A stretch of 30,296 nt of DNA from Tieghemiomyces parasiticus (taxonomy: Eukaryota > Kickxellomycota > Dimargaritomycetes > Dimargaritales > Dimargaritaceae): assembly GCA_027575765.1 (NCBI GenBank), contig JANBPT010000570.1, forward strand, positions 1 to 30,296, read 5' to 3'. The translations under genes and the position numbers were made by a program. Each line of letters opens with the position of its first letter. Within the stretch, counting starts at the first letter, position 1. This document shows positions 1 to 9,753 of the stretch, piece after piece. A model generated the notes under the pieces. That model searched no databases. It worked only from the letters and a program-made list of their open reading frames with translations, and was not told where the DNA came from.

Positions 1-3000
1 GCGGCAAACTCGTGGTGGTGGTAGCGGTGGGGCTGCGGGGTGGTACCCAAGTCGAGTAGACGCTGGCGGCGCGTCGTGGTCATGGGCGGCGTGGCGTACA
101 CCGAGCGGCCACCCGGACTGGCATGGGCGTCCGTGGCCATGTCGCTTTCTTCCTCGTCTAAGGAGGAGGAGTCTAGGTCACTGTCGGTGGACTGTGGTGG
201 GACTGCGGTCGAAGCGGACGCTGCACCCGTGCTATCGGCCGACATGGTATGATCCGAACGGGTCTTAGCGGCCAAGAAGGACGCGCCTAGGCGACTCGGG
301 CCCACGGCGGCGGCCGGCCCGCGACCAATCTGAAGGTGCTTGCGGCTGGTGGCGGGGGCGCGCGGCGTGAGGGTGATGGCCGGACGGAGTGGCTGACCAC
401 GCTTCGCCGGGCGGCGGGCATCCCCGGCTACGGGACCCTCTTCTTCGTCCTCGCCATCCGAGTCCAGACCATAGCGACTAAAATGTTCGACACGGAAAGT
501 CCACACGCCTGTCTCGGGGACAAAGTCGATAAAGGTGGTCTCCGGAATTGTCTTGAGCTTCCGCATCTGACGGATCATTTTCGGGTGGTCCCGGTCGGTG
601 ATGGGGTCCCGGGTGGCCTTGTCAATGGGCCAGCACCCTTCTAGAGCGATAACGGCCGGCACATTCAGGCCTTGACCACGTGGCGGCTTGACCGACTCGT
701 CGGGGTACACTGTGCAGCGCTGGTGGTCAAAGATGATGATGCCACCGGGTATGTCGGTGAGATGGTCGACTGTCGTCAGGTCCACGGGCTCCAAAAAGTT
801 AACCTGGCCAACCCCGGCCAGTCCGCACTTAAACCCAGTGACTCGACGCAGCGCCGCCTCGTCCATCCGTCGCAGTTGGTCCAGGGATGGTTTGGTCCAG
901 TACTCAAGTTCTTCCGGGGTATTACCCCTCAGAGTGGGATCGCCCTCTCCGACCTCGTCCTCACCGACGTCTGCCAGGTGAGACGCGGTGGATTCGTCGG
1001 CGTACGAGTCCGTGCCCAGGAAGCTGCCACCAGACACATCCGTGTCACCGTGGCGGGCCGACACGGGCGTACGGGAACCGACAGATCCGCCAGCCAGCGA
1101 GGCGATGAAGCTGCTGCCGGGCTGAGTGGCCGCACTCTCAAGGCTGGGGTCGAACGACACGCGCGGTGTACGCGGGGTCGGGGTCCCACCCATGCTGGTC
1201 GCGGGGCGCGGGGTGCGAGCGTTCAGTGGACTGGTTAGACCACCCATAGTGTGACGGGATGCGAGCGGACTGGCTGCCCCAGACCGGGCGAATGACGAGT
1301 TGAGGGCGCCCCCCGGGGTGCCGTGACCGCTGGGTGCCAGGGTGGTTAGCCCCGAAGGCGACCCCGAGTGAAGCGGGCCGCCGAGGGACTTGCGTACCAT
1401 CAGTTTCTTGACGCTGGGGCGGGGTACGAAGGAATCAGCGAGGGAGGTGACGTTTGCGTCGTCTAGGCTACCTCGCAGTCCAGCCGGACCAGGAGAGCTG
1501 GTCAGCGAGCTCTGGTAGGGTGAGTTAGTCACGCTGAGCGGGGATGCCGCAGCAAACCCGCGTAATTTGAGTCGGTTGGCTGTGCGTGGAGTCAGGCGTA
1601 ACTGCGGCGTCAGCGGGAGTTTCTTGGCGGCGGAGGAGGCCCCCACTGGCGTACCCGTCGCGGTGCTCGGGCCACTTGACTTGAGTGGTGTGGCGGCCAG
1701 GTTGGCGCTGCTGGCCGCGCCGAAGAGTGGGTTACGCCCGTAGGGGCTCTGGTCGACACCAGCCTTTAAGGAGCTGCCGCTACCGCCCTGGCCGTGCTGT
1801 GGGGTGGCTAGCAGGCCGGAGGTACCAGTGCCCAGACCGAATCCACCCGCGGCACCAAAACCACCGGCCGCAGTACCCGCATTGGCATTGTTGGCGTTGC
1901 TAGCCGCACCCGTCCCGAACAGGCCGGATCCGCTGCCGCTGGTGCTAGCGCCAAAACCGAGGCCGGTATTGGTGCCGAATCCAAGCGTGGTGGTGCCTGC
2001 AGGCTTGCCAAAGAGGCCTCCCGCGGCAGAAGGCTGAGAGGTCGCCGCCGTCGAGCCGGACATGCCGAATAACGGACCAGTGCCCGCCGAAGAGGCCGGG
2101 GTCGTCTGACCAAAGGGTTTGGCGGCCCCGGCGCCACCTAAGCCGAACAGCGAGCTGCCTCCCACACCAGGAGTGGCCGCGCTGGAGGTCGATTGACCAA
2201 ACAGGTTCCCGGTTGTCCCGGCGCCCGAAGTGGCCGCCCCGAACCCGCCCAACCCTGTCCCGGCGTTGTTAGTGCCGGTTCCCATTCCGAATCCAGTGGC
2301 CTGGCTGGTGGCTGGTGCGGCGGCACTACCGAACCCACCCAAGCCGGCGCCCGAGGTTGCCGTGGAACCGAACGCGCCAAAAGACGGGGTTGGCTTGGCG
2401 GCGGTCGCGGATCCGAATCCCCCGCCAAAACCAGTGCCGGCGGCCGGGGCAGAGCTGGTACTCGCCCCGCCGAAGCTACCAAATGCATTCGAGGCCGGGG
2501 CACTCGAGGTGGCAGCCCCGAATCCGGTGTTGGTGGTGGTACCACTACCGAAGCCCTGGGTGGTATTGGTCGCGGCCCCGAAGCCCGAGCCACCGAAGGC
2601 GGGGGCGGTGGTCGCGTTATTGGCCGCACCGAAACCAGAGCCACCAAAGGCTGGGGTGGGGTTGGAGGTGGCCGATCCAAAAGCCGGGGTCGTGTTGGTC
2701 GCGGAGGACCCGAACGCTCCGCCCCCGAAGCCCGTTCCCACGGCAGGGGCACTACTGGTCGCACCGAACCCGCTGCCACCACCGAAGGCCGGGGTGGTAG
2801 TGTTCGCCGCGGCACCGAAGCCCGGGGTGGGGTTGGCGGCGCCGAACGCGCCACCAGCGCTTGCCCCACCGAAACCAGTGTTGGTCGCTGCGGGGGCTGC
2901 TCCGAATCCCGTGGAAGCAGGCTGGCCGAATGCCTGGGTGCCGGCTGCGGGACCCTTGCGGTTCTGCTGGTAGTCCTGAACGCGGAGTTCCTCAGGGGAG

Positions 3001-3674
3001 TAGTTTTGGTAGGCTTGCATGGCGGAGATGCTCTGGATATACTCCCGAAGGTTGTTGGGCAAGATGTCGACGTGGGCAGAATAAGGCGGGTTGGCAGTGC
3101 CGTTGGAAGCGCCGGGCTGACCAAAGCCGGGCGTCGCGGTCGCGCTGGCACTGCCGAAGGCCGGAGTCGTCGCGGCTCCGAAGCCCCCCGTGTTACTCGT
3201 GGCGCTGCCGAAAGCCTGAGTGGTGGAGGATCCGAAACCGCCAGCGTTGGATGCGGGGGCCGACCCAAAAGCGGGAGTGGTCGTGGCCGGAGCGCCGAAG
3301 GCCGATTTAGCCCCGAAGGCAGGCGTGGTGCTGCTGGTAGCGCCCCAGCCAGTTCCAGCGGCGGTGTTGGTGGTGCCGCCGAAGGCCGGAGTGGTGTTGG
3401 TGGTATTCGTGGTACCCCAGCCGCCGGTGTTGCTTGTGTTGGCCCCAAAGGCTGGCGTGGTATTGCTCGTGGCACCCCAGCCAGCGCCGAGCGTGGAGCT
3501 TTGCTGCTGCGGTGGCTGGCTACCGAAGGCCCCACCACCAAAGCTGTTGCTGGCGCCAGTACCTGTGCCAAACGGGCCGCTGGCGTTACTGTTGGTATTA
3601 GCGGCCTGGCCGAAGCCCGATGAGCCGAAGGTAGCGCTCCGACCGAATGAAGAGTTGTTGTTACCGCCAAACAT
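1..3674 (-). CDS. NUP98: Nucleoporin Nup98-Nup96 precursor (Nup98/Nup145 family), partial at the left edge
   Basis: A single open frame runs from the ATG at 3674 to the window edge, about 1224 codons with no stop. It begins with FG-type repeats. A Gle2/Rae1-binding GLEBS motif lies at about residues 195-244 (core YSPEELRVQDYQ, around 2945-3095). A second FG/GLFG block follows, then an unstructured Ser/Pro/Thr linker and the Nup98 autoproteolytic domain at about residues 920-1066. The cleavage tripeptide HFS is intact at 485-477 (H1064-F1065-S1066), preceded by the family-typical GVWTFRVE. The sequence after it (acidic Ser/Asp stretch) is the start of the Nup96/Nup145C half, which continues outside the window. 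In the family, self-cleavage gives an FG permeability-barrier nucleoporin and a Y-complex scaffold subunit. No intron is needed in the visible part. The assignment is firm; only the 3' end is missing. Confidence 0.95.
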   Translation of the reverse strand, partial: MFGGNNNSSFGRSATFGSSGFGQAANTNSNASGPFGTGTGASNSFGGGAFGSQPPQQQSSTLGAGWGATSNTTPAFGANTSNTGGWGTTNTTNTTPAFGGTTNTAAGTGWGATSSTTPAFGAKSAFGAPATTTPAFGSAPASNAGGFGSSTTQAFGSATSNTGGFGAATTPAFGSASATATPGFGQPGASNGTANPPYSAHVDILPNNLREYIQSISAMQAYQNYSPEELRVQDYQQNRKGPAAGTQAFGQPASTGFGAAPAATNTGFGGASAGGAFGAANPTPGFGAAANTTTPAFGGGSGFGATSSAPAVGTGFGGGAFGSSATNTTPAFGSATSNPTPAFGGSGFGAANNATTAPAFGGSGFGAATNTTQGFGSGTTTNTGFGAATSSAPASNAFGSFGGASTSSAPAAGTGFGGGFGSATAAKPTPSFGAFGSTATSGAGLGGFGSAAAPATSQATGFGMGTGTNNAGTGLGGFGAATSGAGTTGNLFGQSTSSAATPGVGGSSLFGLGGAGAAKPFGQTTPASSAGTGPLFGMSGSTAATSQPSAAGGLFGKPAGTTTLGFGTNTGLGFGASTSGSGSGLFGTGAASNANNANAGTAAGGFGAAGGFGLGTGTSGLLATPQHGQGGSGSSLKAGVDQSPYGRNPLFGAASSANLAATPLKSSGPSTATGTPVGASSAAKKLPLTPQLRLTPRTANRLKLRGFAAASPLSVTNSPYQSSLTSSPGPAGLRGSLDDANVTSLADSFVPRPSVKKLMVRKSLGGPLHSGSPSGLTTLAPSGHGTPGGALNSSFARSGAASPLASRHTMGGLTSPLNARTPRPATSMGGTPTPRTPRVSFDPSLESAATQPGSSFIASLAGGSVGSRTPVSARHGDTDVSGGSFLGTDSYADESTASHLADVGEDEVGEGDPTLRGNTPEELEYWTKPSLDQLRRMDEAALRRVTGFKCGLAGVGQVNFLEPVDLTTVDHLTDIPGGIIIFDHQRCTVYPDESVKPPRGQGLNVPAVIALEGCWPIDKATRDPITDRDHPKMIRQMRKLKTIPETTFIDFVPETGVWTFRVEHFSRYGLDSDGEDEEEGPVAGDARRPAKRGQPLRPAITLTPRAPATSRKHLQIGRGPAAAVGPSRLGASFLAAKTRSDHTMSADSTGAASASTAVPPQSTDSDLDSSSLDEEESDMATDAHASPGGRSVYATPPMTTTRRQRLLDLGTTPQPHRYHHHEFA
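1800..3674 (-). repeat. FG/GLFG/WG repeat domain of Nup98, interrupted by GLEBS
   Basis: Degenerate repeats encode units such as TTPAFG, GGFG, SLFG and GLFG, spaced roughly 10-25 residues apart. The composition is rich in Gly, Ala, Thr, Asn and Ser. In the first block three units carry GWG in place of FG (Trp codons at 3479-3477, 3419-3417 and 3347-3345). The repetitiveness opens long shadow frames on both strands. The repeat domain is the intrinsically disordered, karyopherin-binding part of the protein. Confidence 0.9.
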
Positions 3675-5276
3675 GGTGGGAGGGTTAGTGAAACGGCTTG
3701 AAAAGGAAGGCAATAACGCTGAGTGGAGGGAGGAAGTGAGTTGGCGGTGAAATCGAGCCGTGGATCGCAGACGATCGGATTACAGACACGCGCGGCTGGT
3801 GAGAGCCTGGATGCGGTTAAAATAAGTAACTGGCCCGCACACTGCTCTTGAAATAGTGCAAAGAGGCAGTGGGCCGCAAATAGATAAATGGCAGAGGTCG
3901 TGAATGGAAACAACAGATGGTAAGGCTGGTGATCCAAGTGACAGGCTACCTTGGTTCGCGTAACGGGACAAAGTTGACCTGGAAACGGCGTCGGAGAAAC
4001 GGTGGGTGATTTGGGACGAAGGCAACTGGGCGGAGGTAGAAAACTGGGCAGGCATGGCTGGGTGCAGCGCAGATGGTGACGCTAAGGTCACGAAACGCCC
4101 CCCACGGGGTATGCAACTTACCCAGCTGATTGGCCCTTATCCCGTCAGAGTGCTGGTGGTTGCTGCCGATGGGTTCAGCCCCATGGCTTGTGGTCGGAGA
4201 ACTTTCCAAGTGAACGTTGATGGCGTGGGTCTTTAAGGAAGGCACTGAAAGTTCAAAGACCCGACAATGTCACAGATGCACGCTTGGCAGACGAATCCGT
4301 CTCTTAAATGGCTTCCCCTGCATGATGCGTGGTAAGGCGGAACCAGAAAGCAGCCAGGGCGGCAGGGTGAAGAAGGTATACCGGGCCGACTAACGGCTCT
4401 CGTGGCGGTGGCCGCTTGGTCCTCCCTCCCACGGCTACGGCTGCGGCCGTCAGTTCTTAAGCCCGGGCCATGGCAGGCTTCTTAGGGCTGCCACCACCAG
4501 CCAGAGTAAGAAGGCGAGTCTAAGTTGGCATATAGCTTAAAGCCGGCTCGGGGCACACGTAGGGTGTTTGAGCTATGACATGCAACCAGGCACACATACA
4601 TAATTGGGCACAGGGTTCCATCAACTATACATAGAGGAGTCTGGGACGAACGGAGCAATGCTGAGAATGGAACTTTAATCCAACGGTCGCCTAGTGATTT
4701 CAGTGATGGTTGAAATTAAAGTCCCGCCTTTTTCTATTTAGCTCATCCGCACTAGATGTCATGGGTAGATAGGAGCCCTAGTGCCGTACGTTAATTGCGC
4801 TTTTGACAGCAATAGAGTCCCCTCTACGATTCTGTCCTGCTGGTCGACGTAGGTTTTAGGCTATGGCCCGATTGCCGGTTGACCTTTTAGGCCAAGGTAG
4901 GCAGGAAGAAACCTGGCAGACAAGCAAATCACGTGATCGAACCATACCTTCTTTGCAATGCTTAGCAGTGGAGATCGGAACCTATCGCCCTGAGGTCCTG
5001 AGCGACGGGCCAAGTGAGCCGAATCCCCCGTCAGCAGCCACGAGGAACCAGCAACTCTAACTCGATCGACTATGCCGCCGGGGTTAGTGGCGTCAATGGT
5101 CTCTTGGCTGCTCCATACCTCCCACGTTCGCTTGGGGGCATTATCTACCAAAGTCTTGTTCCGTCTGGGATTCAATATTTCTGTGCACTGCTTCTTCCTT
5201 CTACACTCTTGCACCTACCTGGTCATCTGGCGTGCTAACCTTACAGTCTCGAATTCCCTTTGGACGATTGTTGACC
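3675..5276. other. Divergent intergenic region between NUP98 and the rhodanese-like gene
   Basis: About 1.6 kb carries the 5' regions of two divergent genes. Short open frames here lack any recognisable protein and overlap one another. The only site that stands out is the palindrome TCACGTGA at 4929-4936. A possible 3' splice site (CTAAC followed by ACAG, ending at 5246) lies just before the rhodanese ATG and could mark a 5' leader intron. No RNA gene was recognised. Confidence 0.6.
4929..4936. promoter_or_regulatory. E-box palindrome TCACGTGA
   Basis: This perfect 8-bp palindrome contains the CACGTG core recognised by bHLH factors such as fungal Cbf1. It lies about 340 bp upstream of the rhodanese ATG and about 1.25 kb from the NUP98 ATG. 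Function is inferred from the motif alone, and single 8-mers can occur by chance. Confidence 0.3.
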
Positions 5277-5717
5277 ATGACCCCCTCCGCCTACATCACC
5301 GAATACATTGACCATGACGAGCTGGCTCGTCTGGTCCGGGACCCATCCAACGTCCCAGGCAAGGACTACTTAGTCATTGACGTGCGTACCGACGATTACG
5401 CCGGGGGACACATTCCACACGGCCTCAACGTCCCGGCTCACCAGTTCCGCGACTTTGTGCCTTACATTCTGACCAATTACGCCACCGTGCCACTCTTTGT
5501 GGTGCACTGCGCCCTGTCCCAGGTCCGCGGTCCCAAATCGGCCCGCATTCTGCGTGAAATTCTGGTGGACCGTGCACCAACTGGTCCCGACGCAGTTAAA
5601 CCGCAGGTCAAGGTCTTAAGGGGCGGCATTACCCAGTGGGTCCAGGAGTACCGTAACGACCCGCAGCTGATTGCTGAATTTGATCATGAACTGTGGGACG
5701 GCGAACGCGATTATTAG
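5277..5717 (+). CDS. Rhodanese-fold Cdc25-like phosphatase / arsenate reductase (Ibp1/Ych1/Acr2 type)
   Basis: A 146-residue protein consisting of a single rhodanese domain. The domain starts at YITEYIDHDELARLV and has the family signatures VIDVRTDDYAGGHIPH near residue 35 and an active-site loop HCALSQVRG. The catalytic Cys78 (codon 5508-5510) and Arg84 form the HCX5R signature of Cdc25-like phosphatases and Acr2 arsenate reductases. The loop resembles the HC-x-x-SQ-x-RGP loop of the small fungal Ych1/Ibp1 group. The ATG at 5277 gives the usual family length. The frame is open further upstream but only from a GTG. The gene is intronless within the coding part and converges on KXD1 across 257 bp. 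Phosphatase and arsenate-reductase roles cannot be separated from sequence alone. Confidence 0.85.
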   Translation: MTPSAYITEYIDHDELARLVRDPSNVPGKDYLVIDVRTDDYAGGHIPHGLNVPAHQFRDFVPYILTNYATVPLFVVHCALSQVRGPKSARILREILVDRAPTGPDAVKPQVKVLRGGITQWVQEYRNDPQLIAEFDHELWDGERDY

Positions 5718-5974
5718 GCAATGGGGAGCTTGATGGCCCTAGCTGGATCTAGGTGTCCCTTCAGGATAGCGGTTAACCAGCGCTGATCCCCACGACGAAA
5801 ATGCCCGAAGTAACGAGATCAGATAAATGGACTATCCTCCACCTCGGCTCGGGTGAAATAGCTTGGTGCCAGTAGTAGAAGTGCATTGATATATTTGTCT
5901 AGGGACTTCGCCTCTTACTATAATACACCGATCGTTGGATACACATAACTTAATAGGGAATCCGGGATCGTGCC

Positions 5975-6794
5975 TCAGTCATCGCTGGCGTCGTCCAAAG
6001 GAGGTTGGAGCGATTGCACGTAGGTGTGGATCTCTGGGTACTGCCTGGCGATTCTAGCCTTGAGCTGCCTGAAGAATGAAATTCGAAAGCGGGGGCGATA
6101 AGAGTGGTCAGGGCTTAACCGTCAGCTCATATAGTTTCTTTCGGAGGAGGAGGGTGGGGTAGAGAATGGTTGGCCCGGGCGTCCGGTAACTCAAATCACC
6201 TATCACTCACCTGATGCGCCGAAAGATAGTGTCGATATCAGTGCGCAGGGCTCTGGCGGTGCGCGTGTGGGTTTTGAGGCGGTGGTTGAGCGCCTCGTAG
6301 CAGCTCTCGCTAAGCACGTTGAATTCCGCCAGCTCCTCCTTGGCCCGGCGGAGGGATGCTTTGCTGGTATATTTCAATATAAATCAGGTTATGGGTGTGC
6401 GGCTACTATACGGTGTTCAGTAAAGGCTGTTCCCTTAGGTATCCAGTTAAGGAAGCGCGGAGTTGGTAGACTTGAGGTCATACACCTGCGCGGTTTACCT
6501 TGCCTCTTGTTTCTGCACAAGTGCTTCGACACGCTCGGCGCTCAAACTGTCTACTACGGCATGCAGGACCGCTTCAGACTCGGTGTCAGATTCTGCTGGC
6601 TCTCCGCTGGCTGGTATATGTGGAGAGAACGGCGGGCGGAGATCGTTGGGGGGCGAAATGAGGGCCGAGGGCTGATCGTTCTCATCGGGGGCAGTGAAAT
6701 CGCATTTGAACAGTCCTAAACTATTGTGTCGCTGGGCTGAGAGGCGGCTGGCACCAACACCAAGACGATTTAGACCGGATGGGTGAGGGTTCAT
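5975..6794 (-). CDS. KXD1: KxDL motif-containing protein (BLOC-1/BORC subunit), three exons
   Basis: Reconstructed exons are 6794-6499, 6363-6211 and 6068-5975. Introns are 6498-6364 (135 bp, donor GTAAAC, acceptor ACCAG) and 6210-6069 (142 bp, donor GTGAGT, acceptor TTCAG). Both joins are phase 2 and restore an open frame of 180 residues. The conserved core is helical and ends in RTDIDTIFRRIRQLKARIAR, followed by QYPEIHTYV and an acidic tail ending DDASDD. This matches the C-terminal helix of KXD1, where the defining motif is KxDL; here that position reads R139-T-D-I142, a conservative divergence. The first ~75 residues are low-complexity and unlike other members. In the family, Kxd1 is part of BLOC-1 in yeast and of BLOC-1-related complexes acting on endosomes and lysosomes in animals. 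The ATG at 6794 is the only in-frame start seen. Confidence 0.85.
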
Positions 6795-7066
6795 GCCTAG
6801 TAGGTAGACGGTATAAGGAGGGAAACAATGCGAAAGGACATGGGTTGGAAGTTACTGGGAGTTCTAAGTCAAAGCGTCAGTTGTAGGTTTAGCTCAGCCA
6901 GCGTGGCGGCAGTAGGCGGGTCATGCCTGGGGAGGCAGCGTGACACCAGTCTACCGGAAGCCTCGACCGTCCTGAACGTCGATAAAGCCTTGTTTATACA
7001 GTTTATTATTTATCAGGCTTACCACTCCTACCTGCACCAATCGTCTGTGCATAATTATACTGGTGG

Positions 7067-9753
7067 CTACACGGGCACGCTGTCCGAGGCGACCACCAGT
7101 GACATTATTTCCTCTTCTTCTTGTGGGGTGACCACAAGGGCCAGTAGATCCCGGGCCTTTTCGACTAACCCCTGGAGAAGTGTCGACTCATCGTGACCAA
7201 AGGCGAGACGGCTCACCACATCAACGTATCGATAAAACAATGGCGTAGTTTCCCGGGATGCCTCGGCCGCACTGGGCGTGGGAGTCACAGACGCCGGGAC
7301 GAGAAGCGAGGGCGAGCGCATCAGTGGCGCACAGGCTTGAGGACACTCAGTGAGCAGGGCATGAAGGAAATTGACCAGGTCGACCACAAAGTGCTCGCGC
7401 CGCGCGCAGGGCACGGCGAGCCCAACGGTATGGTCGTAGGTCGTGCGGAGAACCTGGACCAGCGCAGTAACCAGCGTGTTATGATTGAGCACGGCAGTAA
7501 TAGCGAGGTTAGGGTTGCATCGGAGTAGGACCAAAAGAGTACGTACGATCTCAGACTGGACCGCCGGTGATACTGCGGGCACCAAGAGGCAGGCCAGGGC
7601 CGTCAGCAGACGGTCGAGTTCCACAGTGTTTGCGGTAAGCGCAGTCCGGCGGCCCTCGTCCAGGAGAAGGCACTGCAGGACAGCGAGATGACGAGTCAGG
7701 ATCGAGTTGGGTAGGTGTATACCCAGGACCTGGGCGATAAAGGTCGGGCGGACCAGGCAGGCGGGCGGGTCGATTGTTTTCAAGGCCAAGATCGCGACCC
7801 ATTGCGCAAACTGTTCGAGTAGGGCCATCCGCAAAGGATCTTTGATCCGGGCGTCTGCGGCGGGGCGGAGAGTATGGGTCGCAACAGCTTCAATGGGTAG
7901 CGATACTAGGGCCGGGGACGCTGTCATAGCCCGGAGTAAGGCATCGTCGAGCAGGCTTAGCGTGGTACTGCTAAGGAGGAGGAGGGAGCAGGAGAGGTCC
8001 TGGGGGTAGAGATAGGGGGGAGGGAAGGTGCGCGCAGGGTAGGATAGTAACCAAGGACAAGGGTTCCATCGATTAGTTTGGCGGTCGCTAGAGGTGGCCG
8101 ACGAGATGAAGGATTACTCCAGGGAGTTCACAAGCGGAGTTCTGGTACCCTGCAAACCATGGTAGGCAGCGGGGGGTTTACCTTGGCTGGGTCAGGCACT
8201 GACTGGTTGAGGGTGGTGGTAAGCGCGGAGGAGATGTACGTTGCGAACCGGGCGGCGCTGTCCGCCGTGCAGGGCCTCCCACGGTAGCAGGACACTTCGT
8301 AGGTCACCTCAGCGAATAGAGTATCCGTGGCGGCGACATTGCAGTGGATGCTGAACCGGTTATACATGGTGTGCAGCTCATGTAGGAGCGCAGCAGTCTG
8401 CAGCGGCCGTACGGAGCTGTGAGTTCCACCGGAAGGTACCTCAGCATCGGCGACAGGTCGCGTTGGAAATGTCGGACTTGTCAGAGCTGTGGCCGCGGAC
8501 TGGGGTGCTTTGGTGGATGTCAGCGGCGAAGTCTTCGCGGCGCTTGTCAGATCCGGCCCTGCTACTGGTGGCGGGGTCTGTGGTTGCGGGGGCGGATCGG
8601 TGGACACACCCACGGACACGGTCATTACAGGGCCTCGCTCAGGTGTAGATGGGTGGGTGGCCGACGGGGTCGGACCGTAGAATGCGCTCACGTCTAAGAA
8701 GCCATTCGGGCTACTCACTACTGGTGGCGCGGGCGAGGATGGTGGTGGGTGAAGGTGCGTGGCCACGGCGGCCGGGGTCCCCCGCGGCGTGAGGCTACGT
8801 ACTCGGCGGGCCGTGTGATCCCCGGGCGACGCCAGCGGCCGGGCGGCGTTACCACCGATACCGCCGCTCATTTGGGCGGCGGCCAGTTCCTGTTTCTTAA
8901 AATTCAATTCGGTTTGAACCTTATCCAGTTCGCGCAACAGGATCGCCTTGTCATGATCTTTCTCCGCCAGCTTGTCGGTGAGGGCGCGGGCAGCACGCTC
9001 TTGTAACTGGGTGTTCTCAGCTTCAGATTTGACCAGTCGCCGACGGATAATGGCGATCTCGCCCTCATGAGTATACTTTTGTGTGAGCAGCGATTCCTTC
9101 TCAGTAGCTGCCCGGCGGTTTTCTGCCCGCAACGCATTAAGCTCCTCATGAAGGGCGGCCAGTTCGTCACGTTCGGGGCCATCCGCACGACCCGGTGCGG
9201 GCGAGACCAACCCCGAAGCAGACGGCTGGCGGCTGGTTAGGGTGGAAGGCGGCAGAGGCTGGGCAGCCGGAGACCCCGGATAACCCAGAGGTTCGCCCGA
9301 TACTGACGGTGTGGGGGGGCGGGGCAGACCGGGGCGGTGTCGAGGGATCGGCGGTTGGGCTGGTAATGGTGACTGTGCCTGTTGTGGTGGTAGTTCTAAG
9401 CCGGATTCGTTTTGTGTGGCGCTAAACTCCTCTTCGGTAGTCCGAATCAGTCGCTCAAAGGCGTCGTCCCATTCCAGCATCGCGTCTAGCTCGGTCTCCT
9501 GCCATTGGGAGGTGGCGGCCGAGAACGCCGTGGGCTGCATCCCGCGGATGGAGTCTTGAGCTAGGGCCTTTGTGTGACCGTGAGTCAGCGAATCAGCCAG
9601 GGTGGATTCCACCCGACTACTATGGGACCGGAAGGCTAATACCGACGGTGGTTTGGGTGTGGTCGGCGTTGTAGCCTGGCTCTCCCTTGGGGTCCCTGCC
9701 GCCGGGGATTCGGCCGGACGTCCGTCTGTGGAAGGTCGTTCCGCAGCCGGCAT
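7067..9753 (-). CDS. ATRIP: ATRIP/Rad26/Ddc2-like checkpoint protein, two exons
   Basis: Two adjacent minus-strand frames join through a phase-0 intron at 8181-8000 (182 bp, donor AAG|GTAAAC, acceptor CCCCAG|GAC). The exons are 9753-8182 and 7999-7067, giving 834 residues. Residues 84-110 form an acidic amphipathic stretch (LEWDDAFERLIRTTEEEF) that could serve as an RPA-binding recruitment motif. Residues 194-294 are a charged coiled coil containing GEIAIIRRRL, which resembles the conserved coiled-coil core of Rad26/UvsD/ATRIP. A Pro/Ser/Thr-rich linker follows. The whole second exon is leucine-rich and helical, as expected for the ATR-binding C-terminal region. In the family, ATRIP brings the ATR/Rad3/Mec1 kinase to RPA-coated single-stranded DNA. 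The identification rests on architecture and the coiled-coil motif, so it is good but not certain. A large coiled-coil scaffold of another kind is the main alternative. Confidence 0.7.

Noticed and set aside
2138..3937. Long minus-strand frame of 599 codons and a plus-strand frame at 2193-3623 across the NUP98 repeats
   Set aside because: Both are shadows of the GC-rich FG repeats. Pro/Arg- or Gly/Ser-rich low-complexity translations show no domain, while the true frame carries GLEBS and the autoproteolytic domain.
8128..8181. Using the unspliced end of the ATRIP exon 1 frame (stop at 8128) as the natural C-terminus
   Set aside because: An AAG|GTAAAC donor at 8182/8181 and a phase-compatible acceptor at 8000 continue the protein into a second leucine-rich frame with matching architecture.
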